DNA of 64,000 nt from Desulfobulbaceae bacterium (GCA_020444175.1 JAHLLM010000002.1:62001-126000); one strand, 5' to 3'; counted from the first letter of the stretch, positions 46,039 to 55,796 are shown. The notes: generated from the sequence alone by a model not told the origin. Made by a program: numbers and translations.

Positions 46039-48814
46039 CTTTTCCTCCATCTGGGTTCGTGGTGAGTGGAATTCTTATATAAAAGGAACTTCCTTTGCCG
46101 TAAATACTTTCCAGCCCGACCCGCCCTTTAAGGATTTCTTCGGTTATTTTTTTGACCAGATAAAGGCCCAGCCCCGTTCCTTTTGTGCGTACTTTTATGG
46201 GGGTAACAATACGGGAAAAGGCGGTGAACAATCTGGGCTGATCTTCCGCCGCTATGCCGATGCCGGTGTCACTGACTGTAATGTCCAGCCAATCCCCGCC
46301 GTTACGGGTAGAACTCACTTTCATCAGAGCTGTTTTCACGGTAATCTTTCCCTGCTCGGTGAACTTGACTGCATTGGAAAGCAGGTTCACCAGGCATTGA
46401 TAAAGCCGGCGTCGGTCAGTATGGAGAATTTGCGGACTGATTTCAACCTCAAGGGCAAGCCCTTTGTCCTCCATGTCTTTTTTCATCAGCTCAAGGGCCT
46501 CGCTGATAAGATCGGTAATGTCAAAGTCTTCGACCGAGGTGTCCATCTTTCCCGCCTCGATCTTGGAGACGTCGATAACGTCGTTGATCAGCGTCAGCAG
46601 GTGTTTGCCGGTCCTGAGGACAATGGCGAGTTTTGTTTTCTGTTCGTCATTTAGGGGGCCGAGCCATTCGTCGAGAACAATGCTTGAAAATCCAATAATG
46701 GAATTGAGGGGTGTTCGCAGTTCGTGACTCATGGAGGCGATGAACATGGATTTCAGACGGTCGAAGTCCTTCATTTTTTCGTTGGCCGCTTCCAGTTCAG
46801 CGGCTTTTACGTTCAGATCATCCACCAGATTCATCAACGCCTTCCTGCTGGCGAGCAACTCCTGTCTTGATCTTTCCAATTCAGAGGTGCGTTCCCTTAC
46901 CCGCTGCTCCAGTTCTTCGTTGAGTTTACTGAGTTCATTTTCGGCATGCTTCCGTTCCGTTATGTCGGTAAACATCCCGAAAGAACCGAGATAGCGGTGT
47001 TTATCATCGAACATCGGCGTGGCGGCGATGTGTGTCCAGACGGCGGTACCATCACTGTGCCGGAAGCGGTGTTCGTAGTTCTCGGCTATTCCCTGGGAAC
47101 GGTTCTCCATCTTCAGCTGATGGTCGGGCCAGTCCTCTTCAAACATGAACTCCATCATCGGTCGGCCGTGCATCTCGTCGCAGGAATAACCGAGCATCGC
47201 CGCCATACGGATGTTTACAAAGGTGGTCACGGCATCCGGCCCAAGTATCCAGATGCCCTCGTTAGCAGTGTCAACGATGCGACGGTATTTTGCCTCGCTC
47301 TTGCTCAGCGCCTCTTCAACCTGCTTGCGCTCGGTGATGTCCTGGACTGTTCCTGCAGAGCGGACAGGCTTGTCTTCTTCATAAAAGGTTTCGCACTGTT
47401 CATGGACATATTTGATTCGTCCATCTGGAAAAAGCAGGCGATGGTCGATGGCATAGGGCGTTCGGGTTTTGAGTGAGTTTGTATATGCAAAATTGACGGC
47501 CTCACGGTCATCTGGATGTATTGTATCAAGGAAAGCCTCATAAGAAGCGTCAAATTTTTCGGGATCGATTTCAAACATTTGATATATTTCATCGGACCAG
47601 GAGAGAAGATTGGTTGTAAGGTCCAATTCCCAGCTGCCGATATGGGCGAGGTGCTGGGCCTCTACAAGATTTCTTGTCGTCTTTCTTAGAGCCTCTTCAA
47701 CCAGCTTACGTTCGGTGATATCCACAAAGGAAACGATTACAAGAGCGATGTTGCCGGCATCATCGTATTCCGGCTCGGCATTGACCAGCACCCATGTTTG
47801 ATCGTGCCGGTCCGGACGGCTGATTCCTGTGACATAATCACGAAGAGGCTGTTGGGAGGAAAGCACCAAGCTTACCGGATATTCGGCCATAGGCAAAGGG
47901 GAACCATCCGTATGCAGAAAATGCCATTCCGAATCGACCAGGGACTTGCCGAGAAGTTGGTCCGCTGAAAGGCCAAGCAATGTCTCAGCCAGCGGATTGC
48001 AATCTATGATACGGCCCTGTTCGTCATGCAGCACAATGGCGGCCTGGACTTTCCTGATAAGGGACCGGTACCTTGATTCGCTGTTGCGCAGCTCAGTATC
48101 CCTTTCCGCAAGGGCATCCAGCATGGCATTGAACTCATGGGCCATCATAGCTGCCTCGTCGGTGCCGGTAAGGGAAGAACGGGCCAGGTGGTTGCCGGTG
48201 CGAACCGTGTCGATGGTCTGCTGGATGGCATAGAGCCTTCGGGTGATCCGGTGCCCCATGAACCAGGCGATAAGCGAACCGATGAGAATAGCCGCCAAGG
48301 CGTAGATGATGCCGCTTCTGGTAATCTCAGCAAGCTTCTGGCTGGCCATCTTCTGTCCTATGCCTACCCGCACCCAGCCCACATGTTGTCCTGCTATCAT
48401 GGCGGGTGCTGCAATATCCACAAGAGAAGGGGTTCTGGAGAGTGTCGTCAGGCGCGTTTCCCGAGGCAGATCAAGAAGGAAGAGTCCCAGTTTGGATGTG
48501 TCGGTGGTGCCCAGCACCCGCCCCTGCTCATCTGCGAGAATGACAAAGAGGATCTCCGGATAGCGTCGTTGGGCATCCACCAACTCCTGCAGACCGGAAA
48601 TGTCGTCGGAGGCGATCCATCCCGCAGCAGAAGTGGCCAGGGTCTGCGATAAAGCGATAGCCTGTTCGGTCTGGCGATCCAGGAGCATGGCGCGTTGACG
48701 TAGGGTCAAATCGGCGATGAACAGTGCCATCATGACGGCATGCACTGCGGCCACGCCGATAATCAAGTGTCCTCGGAGCGTGCCAAACAGGAAATGATGC
48801 ATTTTATTTATCAT
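46016..48814 (-). CDS. Membrane histidine kinase with HAMP and three PAS domains
   Basis: This kinase of about 932 residues has helices near residues 17-37 and 170-195 flanking a periplasmic sensor, a HAMP linker, three PAS domains, a long coiled coil (ELEQRVRERTSELERSRQEL), a HisKA domain with His697 (SMSHELRTPLNS) and a complete HATPase (NLLSNAVKF, DTGIGI, GTGLGLYLV). I take the ATG at 48814 rather than 48859 because this gives a normal membrane start. It overlaps the lipoprotein gene upstream by 11 bases. The order of genes suggests that the lipoprotein delivers a periplasmic signal to this kinase. Confidence 0.92.
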   Translation of the reverse strand: MINKMHHFLFGTLRGHLIIGVAAVHAVMMALFIADLTLRQRAMLLDRQTEQAIALSQTLATSAAGWIASDDISGLQELVDAQRRYPEILFVILADEQGRVLGTTDTSKLGLFLLDLPRETRLTTLSRTPSLVDIAAPAMIAGQHVGWVRVGIGQKMASQKLAEITRSGIIYALAAILIGSLIAWFMGHRITRRLYAIQQTIDTVRTGNHLARSSLTGTDEAAMMAHEFNAMLDALAERDTELRNSESRYRSLIRKVQAAIVLHDEQGRIIDCNPLAETLLGLSADQLLGKSLVDSEWHFLHTDGSPLPMAEYPVSLVLSSQQPLRDYVTGISRPDRHDQTWVLVNAEPEYDDAGNIALVIVSFVDITERKLVEEALRKTTRNLVEAQHLAHIGSWELDLTTNLLSWSDEIYQMFEIDPEKFDASYEAFLDTIHPDDREAVNFAYTNSLKTRTPYAIDHRLLFPDGRIKYVHEQCETFYEEDKPVRSAGTVQDITERKQVEEALSKSEAKYRRIVDTANEGIWILGPDAVTTFVNIRMAAMLGYSCDEMHGRPMMEFMFEEDWPDHQLKMENRSQGIAENYEHRFRHSDGTAVWTHIAATPMFDDKHRYLGSFGMFTDITERKHAENELSKLNEELEQRVRERTSELERSRQELLASRKALMNLVDDLNVKAAELEAANEKMKDFDRLKSMFIASMSHELRTPLNSIIGFSSIVLDEWLGPLNDEQKTKLAIVLRTGKHLLTLINDVIDVSKIEAGKMDTSVEDFDITDLISEALELMKKDMEDKGLALEVEISPQILHTDRRRLYQCLVNLLSNAVKFTEQGKITVKTALMKVSSTRNGGDWLDITVSDTGIGIAAEDQPRLFTAFSRIVTPIKVRTKGTGLGLYLVKKITEEILKGRVGLESIYGKGSSFYIRIPLTTNPDGGKDENRTGG

Positions 48815-49733
48815 CGTTTTCCACCACCGGACGGACCTCGCGTTCAAAGCTGGCGACATAGCGTCGCACTACATCGTAGTCCTCGTCCGTAGCAGGAAGA
48901 AAGCGGGCCGTTTCCATTGCCGCCAGGATCGATTTCCCTTCCATGATTCCGTCAAGCCCGAGCAGGAGTTTCCGAACCTGTTCCCTCACCTCTGCAGGAA
49001 GGTCGTTGCGCACCATGACCGAATTGTTGACGAGGTACTCTGTCTCCCAGATGAGCTTCATTTCCGCCGCTTGTTGCGGATGTTCATTTTGGAAAGCCCG
49101 CCATGGCGGCGGCCAGGTTGCTCCAACTGCGGTCTGACCCAGATAGGCGTTCATGATGGCCGATTCCTGGGAACCGACATAACGATTCTCAATGTCTTTG
49201 TTGACGTCGATGCCGTGTTTGTGGAGGAAGTATTGGGGCATGATACAGGCTGCCAGGGCGGTAGGGGAGGGATAGCTCACCGTCTTCCCCTTCAGATCGG
49301 CGGGGCGCGAAAGATTGCTGTCCCGGCGCACCACGAAAATTCCCTTGAAATCCCGCGGATCGCCCGCCATGGCGATAACGCTGTAGCCAGCCTTCATCGC
49401 CTGCAGGGTCTGCCAGGGGTTGGGAAGGAGAAATTCGGGCCGGCGCGCCTGATACTTCTCCTCAAAGAATGCGTAATTCCGTGAGGTCTCTAGAGACAGG
49501 CGGGCCCCTTGCAGCCGGCTGTTCAAAAAATCAATGAGCGGCTGATACGCCTGCATGAGTTTAGTGGGGTTATGCAGGGGGTGAACAGCAAGGTCATAGA
49601 CGGGCAGGTCCTCTGATGTCGGTTTTATCCCGAATTGCGGCCCTTTCTCTTCGGGTTCCTCCCGGTCGCAGCCGGAGAGCATTCCAATCAGAAAAGCCAG
49701 AAGCAACATTGTCAAAAATCTTTTATTCATCAT
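48804..49733 (-). CDS. PhnD-type periplasmic substrate-binding lipoprotein
   Basis: The 309-residue protein has a signal peptide with lipobox (Leu-Ser-Gly-Cys22) and a PhnD/phosphonate-binding-type fold: LAVHPLHNPTKLMQAYQPL, FLLPNPWQTLQAMKAGY, a FVVRRDSNLSRPADLKGKTVSYP segment and a C-terminal helix. No ABC transporter gene is nearby. Both the upstream sensor gene (9-base gap) and the downstream kinase (11-base overlap) are signalling genes, so it probably acts as a co-receptor rather than an uptake protein. The ligand is unknown. Confidence 0.88.
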   Translation of the reverse strand: MMNKRFLTMLLLAFLIGMLSGCDREEPEEKGPQFGIKPTSEDLPVYDLAVHPLHNPTKLMQAYQPLIDFLNSRLQGARLSLETSRNYAFFEEKYQARRPEFLLPNPWQTLQAMKAGYSVIAMAGDPRDFKGIFVVRRDSNLSRPADLKGKTVSYPSPTALAACIMPQYFLHKHGIDVNKDIENRYVGSQESAIMNAYLGQTAVGATWPPPWRAFQNEHPQQAAEMKLIWETEYLVNNSVMVRNDLPAEVREQVRKLLLGLDGIMEGKSILAAMETARFLPATDEDYDVVRRYVASFEREVRPVVENDDK

Positions 49734-49742
49734 GTTCTCCTA

Positions 49743-52313
49743 TTATGCGTCTGGTTTCGCGACCTTGTTGCCGTGAGGCCGATCATGCATTTCCAGCTTC
49801 TTGATCCTTTCCTTCAACTCCATCATCCTGAGTTCCCGTCCCACGAAGAGCTGATTCATCCTCTCCAATTCTTCGTTCTTGGCTTCCAGTTCAACGGTAC
49901 GTTTCCTGACGCGCGCTTCAAGCTCTTCGTTCAGTTGTCTCAATGTCTCTTCCCCTGACTTGCGCGCGGTGATATCACGGGCCAAGGCAAGACAGACCTG
50001 CCGATCCTCAAGCTGCAAAAGTCCAAGACGAATCTCGACAGGAAACGTTGTTCCATCTTTTCGTTTATGCCTCCCTTCCAGGGTTACAGGATGATCGGGT
50101 GTCAGCTTGCTCCAGAAATTCTTTACATGATCGTGACTGGTAAATTCCGCGTCCACGTTGGCCACGCTCATTTCGAGAAGCTCTTCCCTTGTGTAGCCGA
50201 GGTTTTCGCATGCCGTTCGATTGACATCCAGGAAACGTCCTTCAACATCGTGAACAAAAAAGGCATCGGCAGCCTGATTGACAAGGGTGCTGAAGCGTTT
50301 TTCGCTTTGCCGAAGATCGCGATCCACCAGCAAAGAGGTGAGGGCATCCCCCAGGCGTCTGCCGATTTCCTGAAAGATCCGCTCTTCCTCGGAGGTCCAG
50401 ATCCGGCTCCGGGAACATTGGTGGATTCCGAACTGCCAGGGTTTCCCGACCTTGGGATGGAGGGCCATGGACATATAACTTCGAATTCCGAATCGTTTCG
50501 CCACCGCCTGCGGCAGAGGGTAAGGATTGCCGGGGCCGACTTTCATGGTCGTATTTGTGTCAAGCAGAATCCGCAATCCTTCCGCTATTTCCGGATCCAT
50601 GGGCATCTCCAGCCCCAATTCCAGGATTCCGGGATAGTCGGGTTTGGTCCGCTCCATCGGACAAGACCAAGATTTCGCGTCGGGGTCGCAGGGATACATT
50701 AGAAACGCCCGGTCACACTCGAAGATCGTGAGCATCTCGTCGAGAACGTTGCTCATCATCTGTTCAAGACTGTCGGTGCCCTGAGTGGCACGGTTGATCC
50801 TGTCCAAGCTCTCGAAAAACAGGAGACTGGCGTTGCGTTCCTCATCGGCGAGCTTGCGCTCAGTAGCATCCTTTGAGATAAAAAACACGCCCTCCGTCTT
50901 ACCTGCTGCATCGAGTATCGGATGCAGGGTCCAGTCCCAATAGGAGTCGTCTCTTCCCGGATAGCCAACAAAGGTATCGGCAAACGTGTTGTATGGCCTG
51001 CAGGATGCAACTACCTGCCGGAAAAGCGCCTCGCGTTTGGGGTCGGGAAACATGGCAAAATAGTTTTTGCCGGAAAAGGCATCTGGTTGTTGTCCGTATG
51101 CCGCGGCATAGGCCTCATTCACCCGTATAAAACGAAAATCCTTGTCCATGTAGGCAAGCAGCACATGGGTGGTGGAGAAAATTTTGGCCAGTATTTCGTT
51201 GTTTGCCACAAGTTCGGCATTGGCCATGGCCAATTTGTTGGTCATATCATTGAAGGCATCGGCCAATAGATCGATTTCGTTATCGGACGGAATTTCAGCC
51301 GGTACTGTCTCCCCGCGAGATATGGACTTTGCCTTAGCTGTCAGCCTGGCTAGAGGCAAAGTGATCGAGCGGGCGAGAAAGAGCATGGCGGCGATGATCA
51401 GCAGGGTGAAGCCGCAGAAAATAACAAGCAACAGCATCCTGAGTCTGAGCAGGGGAGCAAAGGTCTCTTTGTGGTCGAACTTAACAAGCACTACCCAATC
51501 GGTCTTTTCGATAATACGGCTGGCAGCCTGCACCAGTTCGACCCGGTAATCGACTGCTTCGGGAAAAAAATGATCTCCACCCCGCAAGGATTGTAATGAC
51601 GGGCTATTGACGGCACTTGGAGGAATGGTTCTTTGCAGGGCTGCCTGGGTATCGAATCTTGTAGGGGTAAGAAAAATAGCGCCGCCGTTGTCGGTTCCGG
51701 TCACGACCAGGGTTTCTCCGGTTTCTCCCAGGCCATCGTAGTCCTGCACGGCGGCAGTGAGAGCAGTCGCTTGCGAATCGAGGGCAACAATTCCGAGAAA
51801 TTCTCCTTCCAGGTAAAGTGGGCCGCAGAGGTGAAGTATTAAACCGTCCTCTGGATCGACAAAGAGATCGATGCGACTCTCTCCCTCATGTCTCCCCAAA
51901 AAACATTTTTCTTTACCGCGAGGGCGGATGGTGCCAATTGCCTTTTTACTCGTTGATGCCAAGATCCTGCCGTCACTGTGAAGTATGTCGATGTTTTTTA
52001 AACTGGGTATGGAGTTGCGTGCGTCGGTCAGAATGAGGTGCATGCGGTCCAGATGCTCGCTCCTGCCGTCGAGCAGAAACTGTTTGAGACTGATACGGAG
52101 CTGCGTCCTGCTGGCCACCAGTTGCAGTCTTTCAAAATTCTGCGCCACAATATTTGACAACCGGGCCTGCTGCAGAGAGGCAACCGACAATAGGTGGTTG
52201 TGAATCTGATCGGTAAGGGCTTGCTTTTCGTTCCGATGCGCCAGATAACCTGCTAGTAACAGAGAAGAAAAGATTGCCAGGATAGTGCAAAAAAGTTTTG
52301 TCCTGATCTTCAT
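49743..52313 (-). CDS. Membrane sensor protein with dCache, HAMP, PAS and GAF domains but no kinase domain
   Basis: This protein of about 856 residues has a signal-anchor helix, a large periplasmic dCache-like domain (LVDPEDGLILHLCGPLYLEGEFLG), a second helix near 300, a HAMP linker, a PAS domain, a GAF domain with several cysteines, a second PAS domain and then a coiled coil (LNEELEARVRKRTVELEAKNEEL). It ends there. There is no HisKA, HATPase, GGDEF or methyl-acceptor domain. I use the ATG at 52313, behind a GGGGAGGGGA site. It is the first gene of the operon, so it may signal through the next kinase by direct contact. Confidence 0.85.
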   Translation of the reverse strand: MKIRTKLFCTILAIFSSLLLAGYLAHRNEKQALTDQIHNHLLSVASLQQARLSNIVAQNFERLQLVASRTQLRISLKQFLLDGRSEHLDRMHLILTDARNSIPSLKNIDILHSDGRILASTSKKAIGTIRPRGKEKCFLGRHEGESRIDLFVDPEDGLILHLCGPLYLEGEFLGIVALDSQATALTAAVQDYDGLGETGETLVVTGTDNGGAIFLTPTRFDTQAALQRTIPPSAVNSPSLQSLRGGDHFFPEAVDYRVELVQAASRIIEKTDWVVLVKFDHKETFAPLLRLRMLLLVIFCGFTLLIIAAMLFLARSITLPLARLTAKAKSISRGETVPAEIPSDNEIDLLADAFNDMTNKLAMANAELVANNEILAKIFSTTHVLLAYMDKDFRFIRVNEAYAAAYGQQPDAFSGKNYFAMFPDPKREALFRQVVASCRPYNTFADTFVGYPGRDDSYWDWTLHPILDAAGKTEGVFFISKDATERKLADEERNASLLFFESLDRINRATQGTDSLEQMMSNVLDEMLTIFECDRAFLMYPCDPDAKSWSCPMERTKPDYPGILELGLEMPMDPEIAEGLRILLDTNTTMKVGPGNPYPLPQAVAKRFGIRSYMSMALHPKVGKPWQFGIHQCSRSRIWTSEEERIFQEIGRRLGDALTSLLVDRDLRQSEKRFSTLVNQAADAFFVHDVEGRFLDVNRTACENLGYTREELLEMSVANVDAEFTSHDHVKNFWSKLTPDHPVTLEGRHKRKDGTTFPVEIRLGLLQLEDRQVCLALARDITARKSGEETLRQLNEELEARVRKRTVELEAKNEELERMNQLFVGRELRMMELKERIKKLEMHDRPHGNKVAKPDA

Positions 52314-52865
52314 GGTCTTCTGTCCCCTCCCCGGTTCTTCGCGTAGACAAAAATAACGCGTCTGTTTTTTTCCCCATGATCTCCTGCCTGTGTTTAGAAC
52401 ATTTTTCGGCTGAGAAAGAGGGATCAAAGTCAAAAACACCCCTCAAGACTCTGCTGATGATGATAAGGAATAGCCTGGTTGTTTCTGTCCATGTTTTAGT
52501 GTAGAGAATATCAAACGGGAAAACAGCTTTTTTTTAAAAAAATGGTAATTCAATTTATTGGGTCATTTTGTGTTTGACCCGGAGATGGCGGATTGTGGGC
52601 ATAAAATGCTGCAGGCAAGTCTGGATTGCATGATTCAACGTTTGTGCAATTGTTTTTTTACTTAACTTATTTAAGGTCTATTAATGGCCTTTCTTATTCT
52701 GTTTGGGGATAAGGCAAGGGTATTCGGCTAGCAAGTCAGATGCCTTCCTTGAGGCCGGTAAAAAAAATTTGAGCTGTAAGAATTTTTTATTGAGTGGTAC
52801 ATGGACCGGCCTATGATCTGAAATAGCTGCAAATCGGCATTAATGCCTAATAAAGGAACATTGTT
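52314..52865. other. Divergent promoter region (552 bases)
   Basis: This gap separates the minus-strand signalling operon from the plus-strand GGDEF-EAL gene, so it must hold promoters for both. A frame extends 42 codons into it from the sensor gene but has no family similarity. The region is AT-rich around 52520-52560. I cannot identify a convincing promoter, repeat or small gene. Confidence 0.45.
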
Positions 52866-55352
52866 GTGACCATCAATAAATCAAGCAAACATGTAACTAC
52901 CCTGCAAAGTGACCTTGAGCATCTGTCTGTCCTGATAAACGCCATGCCTGACATAGTCTGCTTCAAGGATGGTGAAGGAAGATGGCTGCAGGCCAACAAC
53001 TATGATCTTGAGCTTTTCGGCCTCAAAGATGTTGATTACAAAGGAAAGACGGACAGTGAACTTGCAGAATACAGCAGTTTTTACCGGGATGCTTTTCTGG
53101 GTTGTGAAGAAAGTGATGAAGAAGCCTGGCAGAAAGGGAGCATGCTGAAAACCCAGGAAATTATCCCTCTTCCTGATGGGTCAGCCAATATATTTGACAT
53201 TATCAAGGTGCCGCTTTTTCATGAAGATGGTTCCAGGCGTGGACTCGTTGTACTTGGTCGGGATGTCACTGCCCAGAAAAAATATGAAGCCGAACTCGAA
53301 CGATTGAACAAGACCTTTGCCGAGGCGCAGCGGGTGGCCAAGATCGGTCACTGGTTATGGAATATTAAGACAGACAGTCTGGAATGGTCGGATGAGGTAT
53401 TCCGCATCTTCGGTTGTAAACCCCGGGAATTCACCCCCACCTATGACAGGTTAATGAAATTTATCCATCCCTACGACCGCCAGCGCGTGAAGGATGCCGT
53501 GATAGAGGCCCTGAAAACGGGAAACAGATACAGTATTGAACATGGAATCATTATTCCCGGGGAAAGATATCGCACCGTGAAGGAGGAGGGCAGGCTTTAT
53601 TACGATGCAGACAACGAGCCCGAGTACATGCTTGGTGTTGTCCTGGACACGACTGAGTTCAGAAGTATAGAGAATCAGCTTGATCTGGCAACGCAACTTC
53701 TTGAAAATATAATAGAAGGTGTGGCAATAACCGATCAGGATACCAACATATTGATGGTCAATCAGGCGTTTACGCAAATAACGGGTTATGGAGCCGAGGA
53801 TGCGATCGGTCGGAAGCCGAGCATTCTTAAATCTGAAAGGCAGGACGCGTCTTTTTATGAGAGTATGTGGCAGGAAATCAACAATAAGGGAAAATGGAGC
53901 GGTGAGATTTGGAACAGGCGCAAAAACGGCGAAGTCTATCCGGAGTGGCTGACTATTCTGGCGATTAAGGATGTATATGCAAAGTCGAGCGGATATGTTT
54001 CGATATTTCATGATTTGACCGAGATTAAGAGCCACCAGGAAACCATCAAAATCAAGGAGTATCGCGATCCTCTCACCGGACTTGCCAACCGCAAGCTGTT
54101 TATGGATCATCTGGAGACCGAGATCAGCAAGTCGGAATCCGGACAGGAGCTTGCCGTGGTTTGCCTGGACGTGGATGCATTCAAAAGGATAAATGACAGC
54201 CTTGGTCATGTGATTGGCGACAAGTTGCTGCAGGATGTGGCAATCCGTCTTTGGGACTTGGTGGATGAGGAAAATACAGTTGCCAGACTTGGCGGAGATG
54301 AATTCTGTATTCTGCTGCAGGGTGAGGATATGGTCGTTAAATCAGTCGAAATTGTTGAAAGCATCTTAAATACTATCTCAGCACCGTTTTCCATTAAAAA
54401 TGAGGAGGTTACACTCACTGCAAGCGTCGGGATCAGCATATTCCCCTTTGATGGCCTGGAGGCGCAAAAGCTTTTTAAGAATGCCGAACTGGCCATGTAT
54501 GAGGCCAAAAGATCTGGGAATACCTATAAATATTTCAAAAAAGAACTGGATGTAAAGGCCCGAAAACGTTTGAGGGTTGAAAATGCCCTTCGCCTTGCCC
54601 TTCAGGCGGAGGATGAACTTGTAGTCTTCTATCAGCCAAAAGTTGAACTGGCAACAGGGCGGATAGCAGCTATGGAGGCTCTGGTCAGATGGTCAAAGCC
54701 GGACGGCACCATGATCTCTCCTGGAGAATTCATCCCTTTGGCCGAAGAGACGGGACTTGTGTTGCCGCTGGGCGACTGGGTACTCAGGAAGGCCTTGAAA
54801 GCAACTAAAAAATGGTTGCAGGCAGGTATCAAAATATCAGTGGCGGTCAATCTCTCTCCACTTCAATTCAGGGATGAAAAACTTTTGAAAAGGATTATGA
54901 CGGCAATCAGTGACTCTGGTTTTCCTCCAAACTGTCTTGAGCTTGAAATAACCGAGAGTGCTGTTTTGGAAAGGGAAAAACAGGCCATCGCGGTTCTGTC
55001 CAAATTGCAGGATCTGGGCATAAGTATATCCCTGGATGATTTTGGAACCGGGTACTCTTCTCTTTATTACCTCAAAAAACTTCCGATTAATTCCATAAAG
55101 ATTGATAAGAGTTTTATTGATGATCTCCCTGGTCACAAGGACAGCGTGGCCATAACCACTGCCATTATCAACATCGCCAGGAGCCTTGATCTTAAGGTTG
55201 TGGCTGAAGGAGTGGAAAAGGTTGAACAGCTGCGTTTTCTGGAAAAGAACGGCTGTGACCAGATTCAGGGATATTACTACAGTCCACCCGTGTCGGAGTC
55301 GACGATGGAAACATTTCTGCGACAAGGATGTCTGCTCCACAATGCATCATAA
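52866..55352 (+). CDS. PAS-PAS-PAS-GGDEF-EAL cyclic-di-GMP turnover protein
   Basis: The 828-residue cytoplasmic protein has three PAS domains (about residues 15-140, 150-265, 280-400), then a GGDEF domain with an intact RLGGDEF signature and an EAL domain with MEALVRW, NLSPLQF and DDFGTGYSSL. Both halves keep catalytic residues, so it may make and break cyclic di-GMP depending on the input. It starts at a GTG behind AAAGGA. The window also has an HD-GYP phosphodiesterase. There is no membrane segment, so it responds to internal signals. Confidence 0.93.
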   Translation: MTINKSSKHVTTLQSDLEHLSVLINAMPDIVCFKDGEGRWLQANNYDLELFGLKDVDYKGKTDSELAEYSSFYRDAFLGCEESDEEAWQKGSMLKTQEIIPLPDGSANIFDIIKVPLFHEDGSRRGLVVLGRDVTAQKKYEAELERLNKTFAEAQRVAKIGHWLWNIKTDSLEWSDEVFRIFGCKPREFTPTYDRLMKFIHPYDRQRVKDAVIEALKTGNRYSIEHGIIIPGERYRTVKEEGRLYYDADNEPEYMLGVVLDTTEFRSIENQLDLATQLLENIIEGVAITDQDTNILMVNQAFTQITGYGAEDAIGRKPSILKSERQDASFYESMWQEINNKGKWSGEIWNRRKNGEVYPEWLTILAIKDVYAKSSGYVSIFHDLTEIKSHQETIKIKEYRDPLTGLANRKLFMDHLETEISKSESGQELAVVCLDVDAFKRINDSLGHVIGDKLLQDVAIRLWDLVDEENTVARLGGDEFCILLQGEDMVVKSVEIVESILNTISAPFSIKNEEVTLTASVGISIFPFDGLEAQKLFKNAELAMYEAKRSGNTYKYFKKELDVKARKRLRVENALRLALQAEDELVVFYQPKVELATGRIAAMEALVRWSKPDGTMISPGEFIPLAEETGLVLPLGDWVLRKALKATKKWLQAGIKISVAVNLSPLQFRDEKLLKRIMTAISDSGFPPNCLELEITESAVLEREKQAIAVLSKLQDLGISISLDDFGTGYSSLYYLKKLPINSIKIDKSFIDDLPGHKDSVAITTAIINIARSLDLKVVAEGVEKVEQLRFLEKNGCDQIQGYYYSPPVSESTMETFLRQGCLLHNAS

Positions 55353-55403
55353 TGTTCATCTCTCCCCATACGGTTCTGTTGTTATGGTGTATCTATTCAG
55401 CGA

Positions 55404-55592
55404 GGGCTCGAAATGGGCCTCAACTCCAGGCCGTAACTATTCAGATGTGCCTTAGATTTGGACAGGTAAGCGCAACGAAGTGGAGACTCCGAGCAGGCCT
55501 GCGAGGCAGGTAAGCGAGCTTGCGAGACTCCGATAGCCCGTCTATGTGAGCAGGCCTGATCGTTCAAAGATGAGGTGTGTCTGAATAGTTAC
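55404..55592 (+). repeat. Dispersed repeat family 2, copy 2 (long form)
   Basis: The inverted-repeat-bounded part (55433-55592) begins GTAACTATTCAGATGTGCCT and ends GTCTGAATAGTTAC. It matches copy 1 (4641-4780) in inverted orientation, together with 29 flanking bases (55404-55432). It carries two extra internal segments, 55464-55491 and 55508-55532, each starting AGGTAAGCG and ending GAGACTCCG, which copy 1 lacks. It lies 52 bases after the GGDEF-EAL stop. It encodes no gene. Confidence 0.8.
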
Positions 55593-55703
55593 CATTGGCA
55601 TATGGTTTATTGCCGTGGTTGTGGATGATGGAAAAAATGTCAGTGGCAAGGATCGAAAAAAATCAGTATACAAATCCTGATGAGCTTGCATGTATGCCCT
55701 TAT

Positions 55704-55733
55704 AATGATGAACGTCAATTGACGTTCATCATT
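55704..55733. repeat. Perfect 30-base palindrome
   Basis: The left arm AATGATGAACGTCAA is followed directly by its exact reverse complement, with no spacer. As a DNA site it could bind a dimeric regulator. As RNA it would form a long stem without a T-run, so it is not a typical terminator. Function is unknown. Confidence 0.7.
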
Positions 55734-55741
55734 CGGCAACA

Positions 55742-55796
55742 GAATATCAACAACGTACACACGTTCCGGCGGTGGACGGGCGGGTTCTCAGTCAAG
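55742..55796 (-). repeat. Dispersed repeat family 1, truncated copy D
   Basis: The stretch AATATCAACAACGTACACAC and the following TTCCGGCGG match the central part of family 1, and the end reads TCTCAGTCAAG in place of ACGAGACCGTCAAG. The half of the element that carries the GATGGTCAGC core is missing. It is a degenerate partial copy. Confidence 0.55.

Noticed and set aside
45743-46654. Plus-strand open frame of 303 codons
   Set aside because: It is antisense to a response regulator and a kinase with intact catalytic motifs.
53451-54209. Minus-strand open frame of 252 codons
   Set aside because: It is antisense to the PAS domains of the GGDEF-EAL gene and shows no domain of its own.
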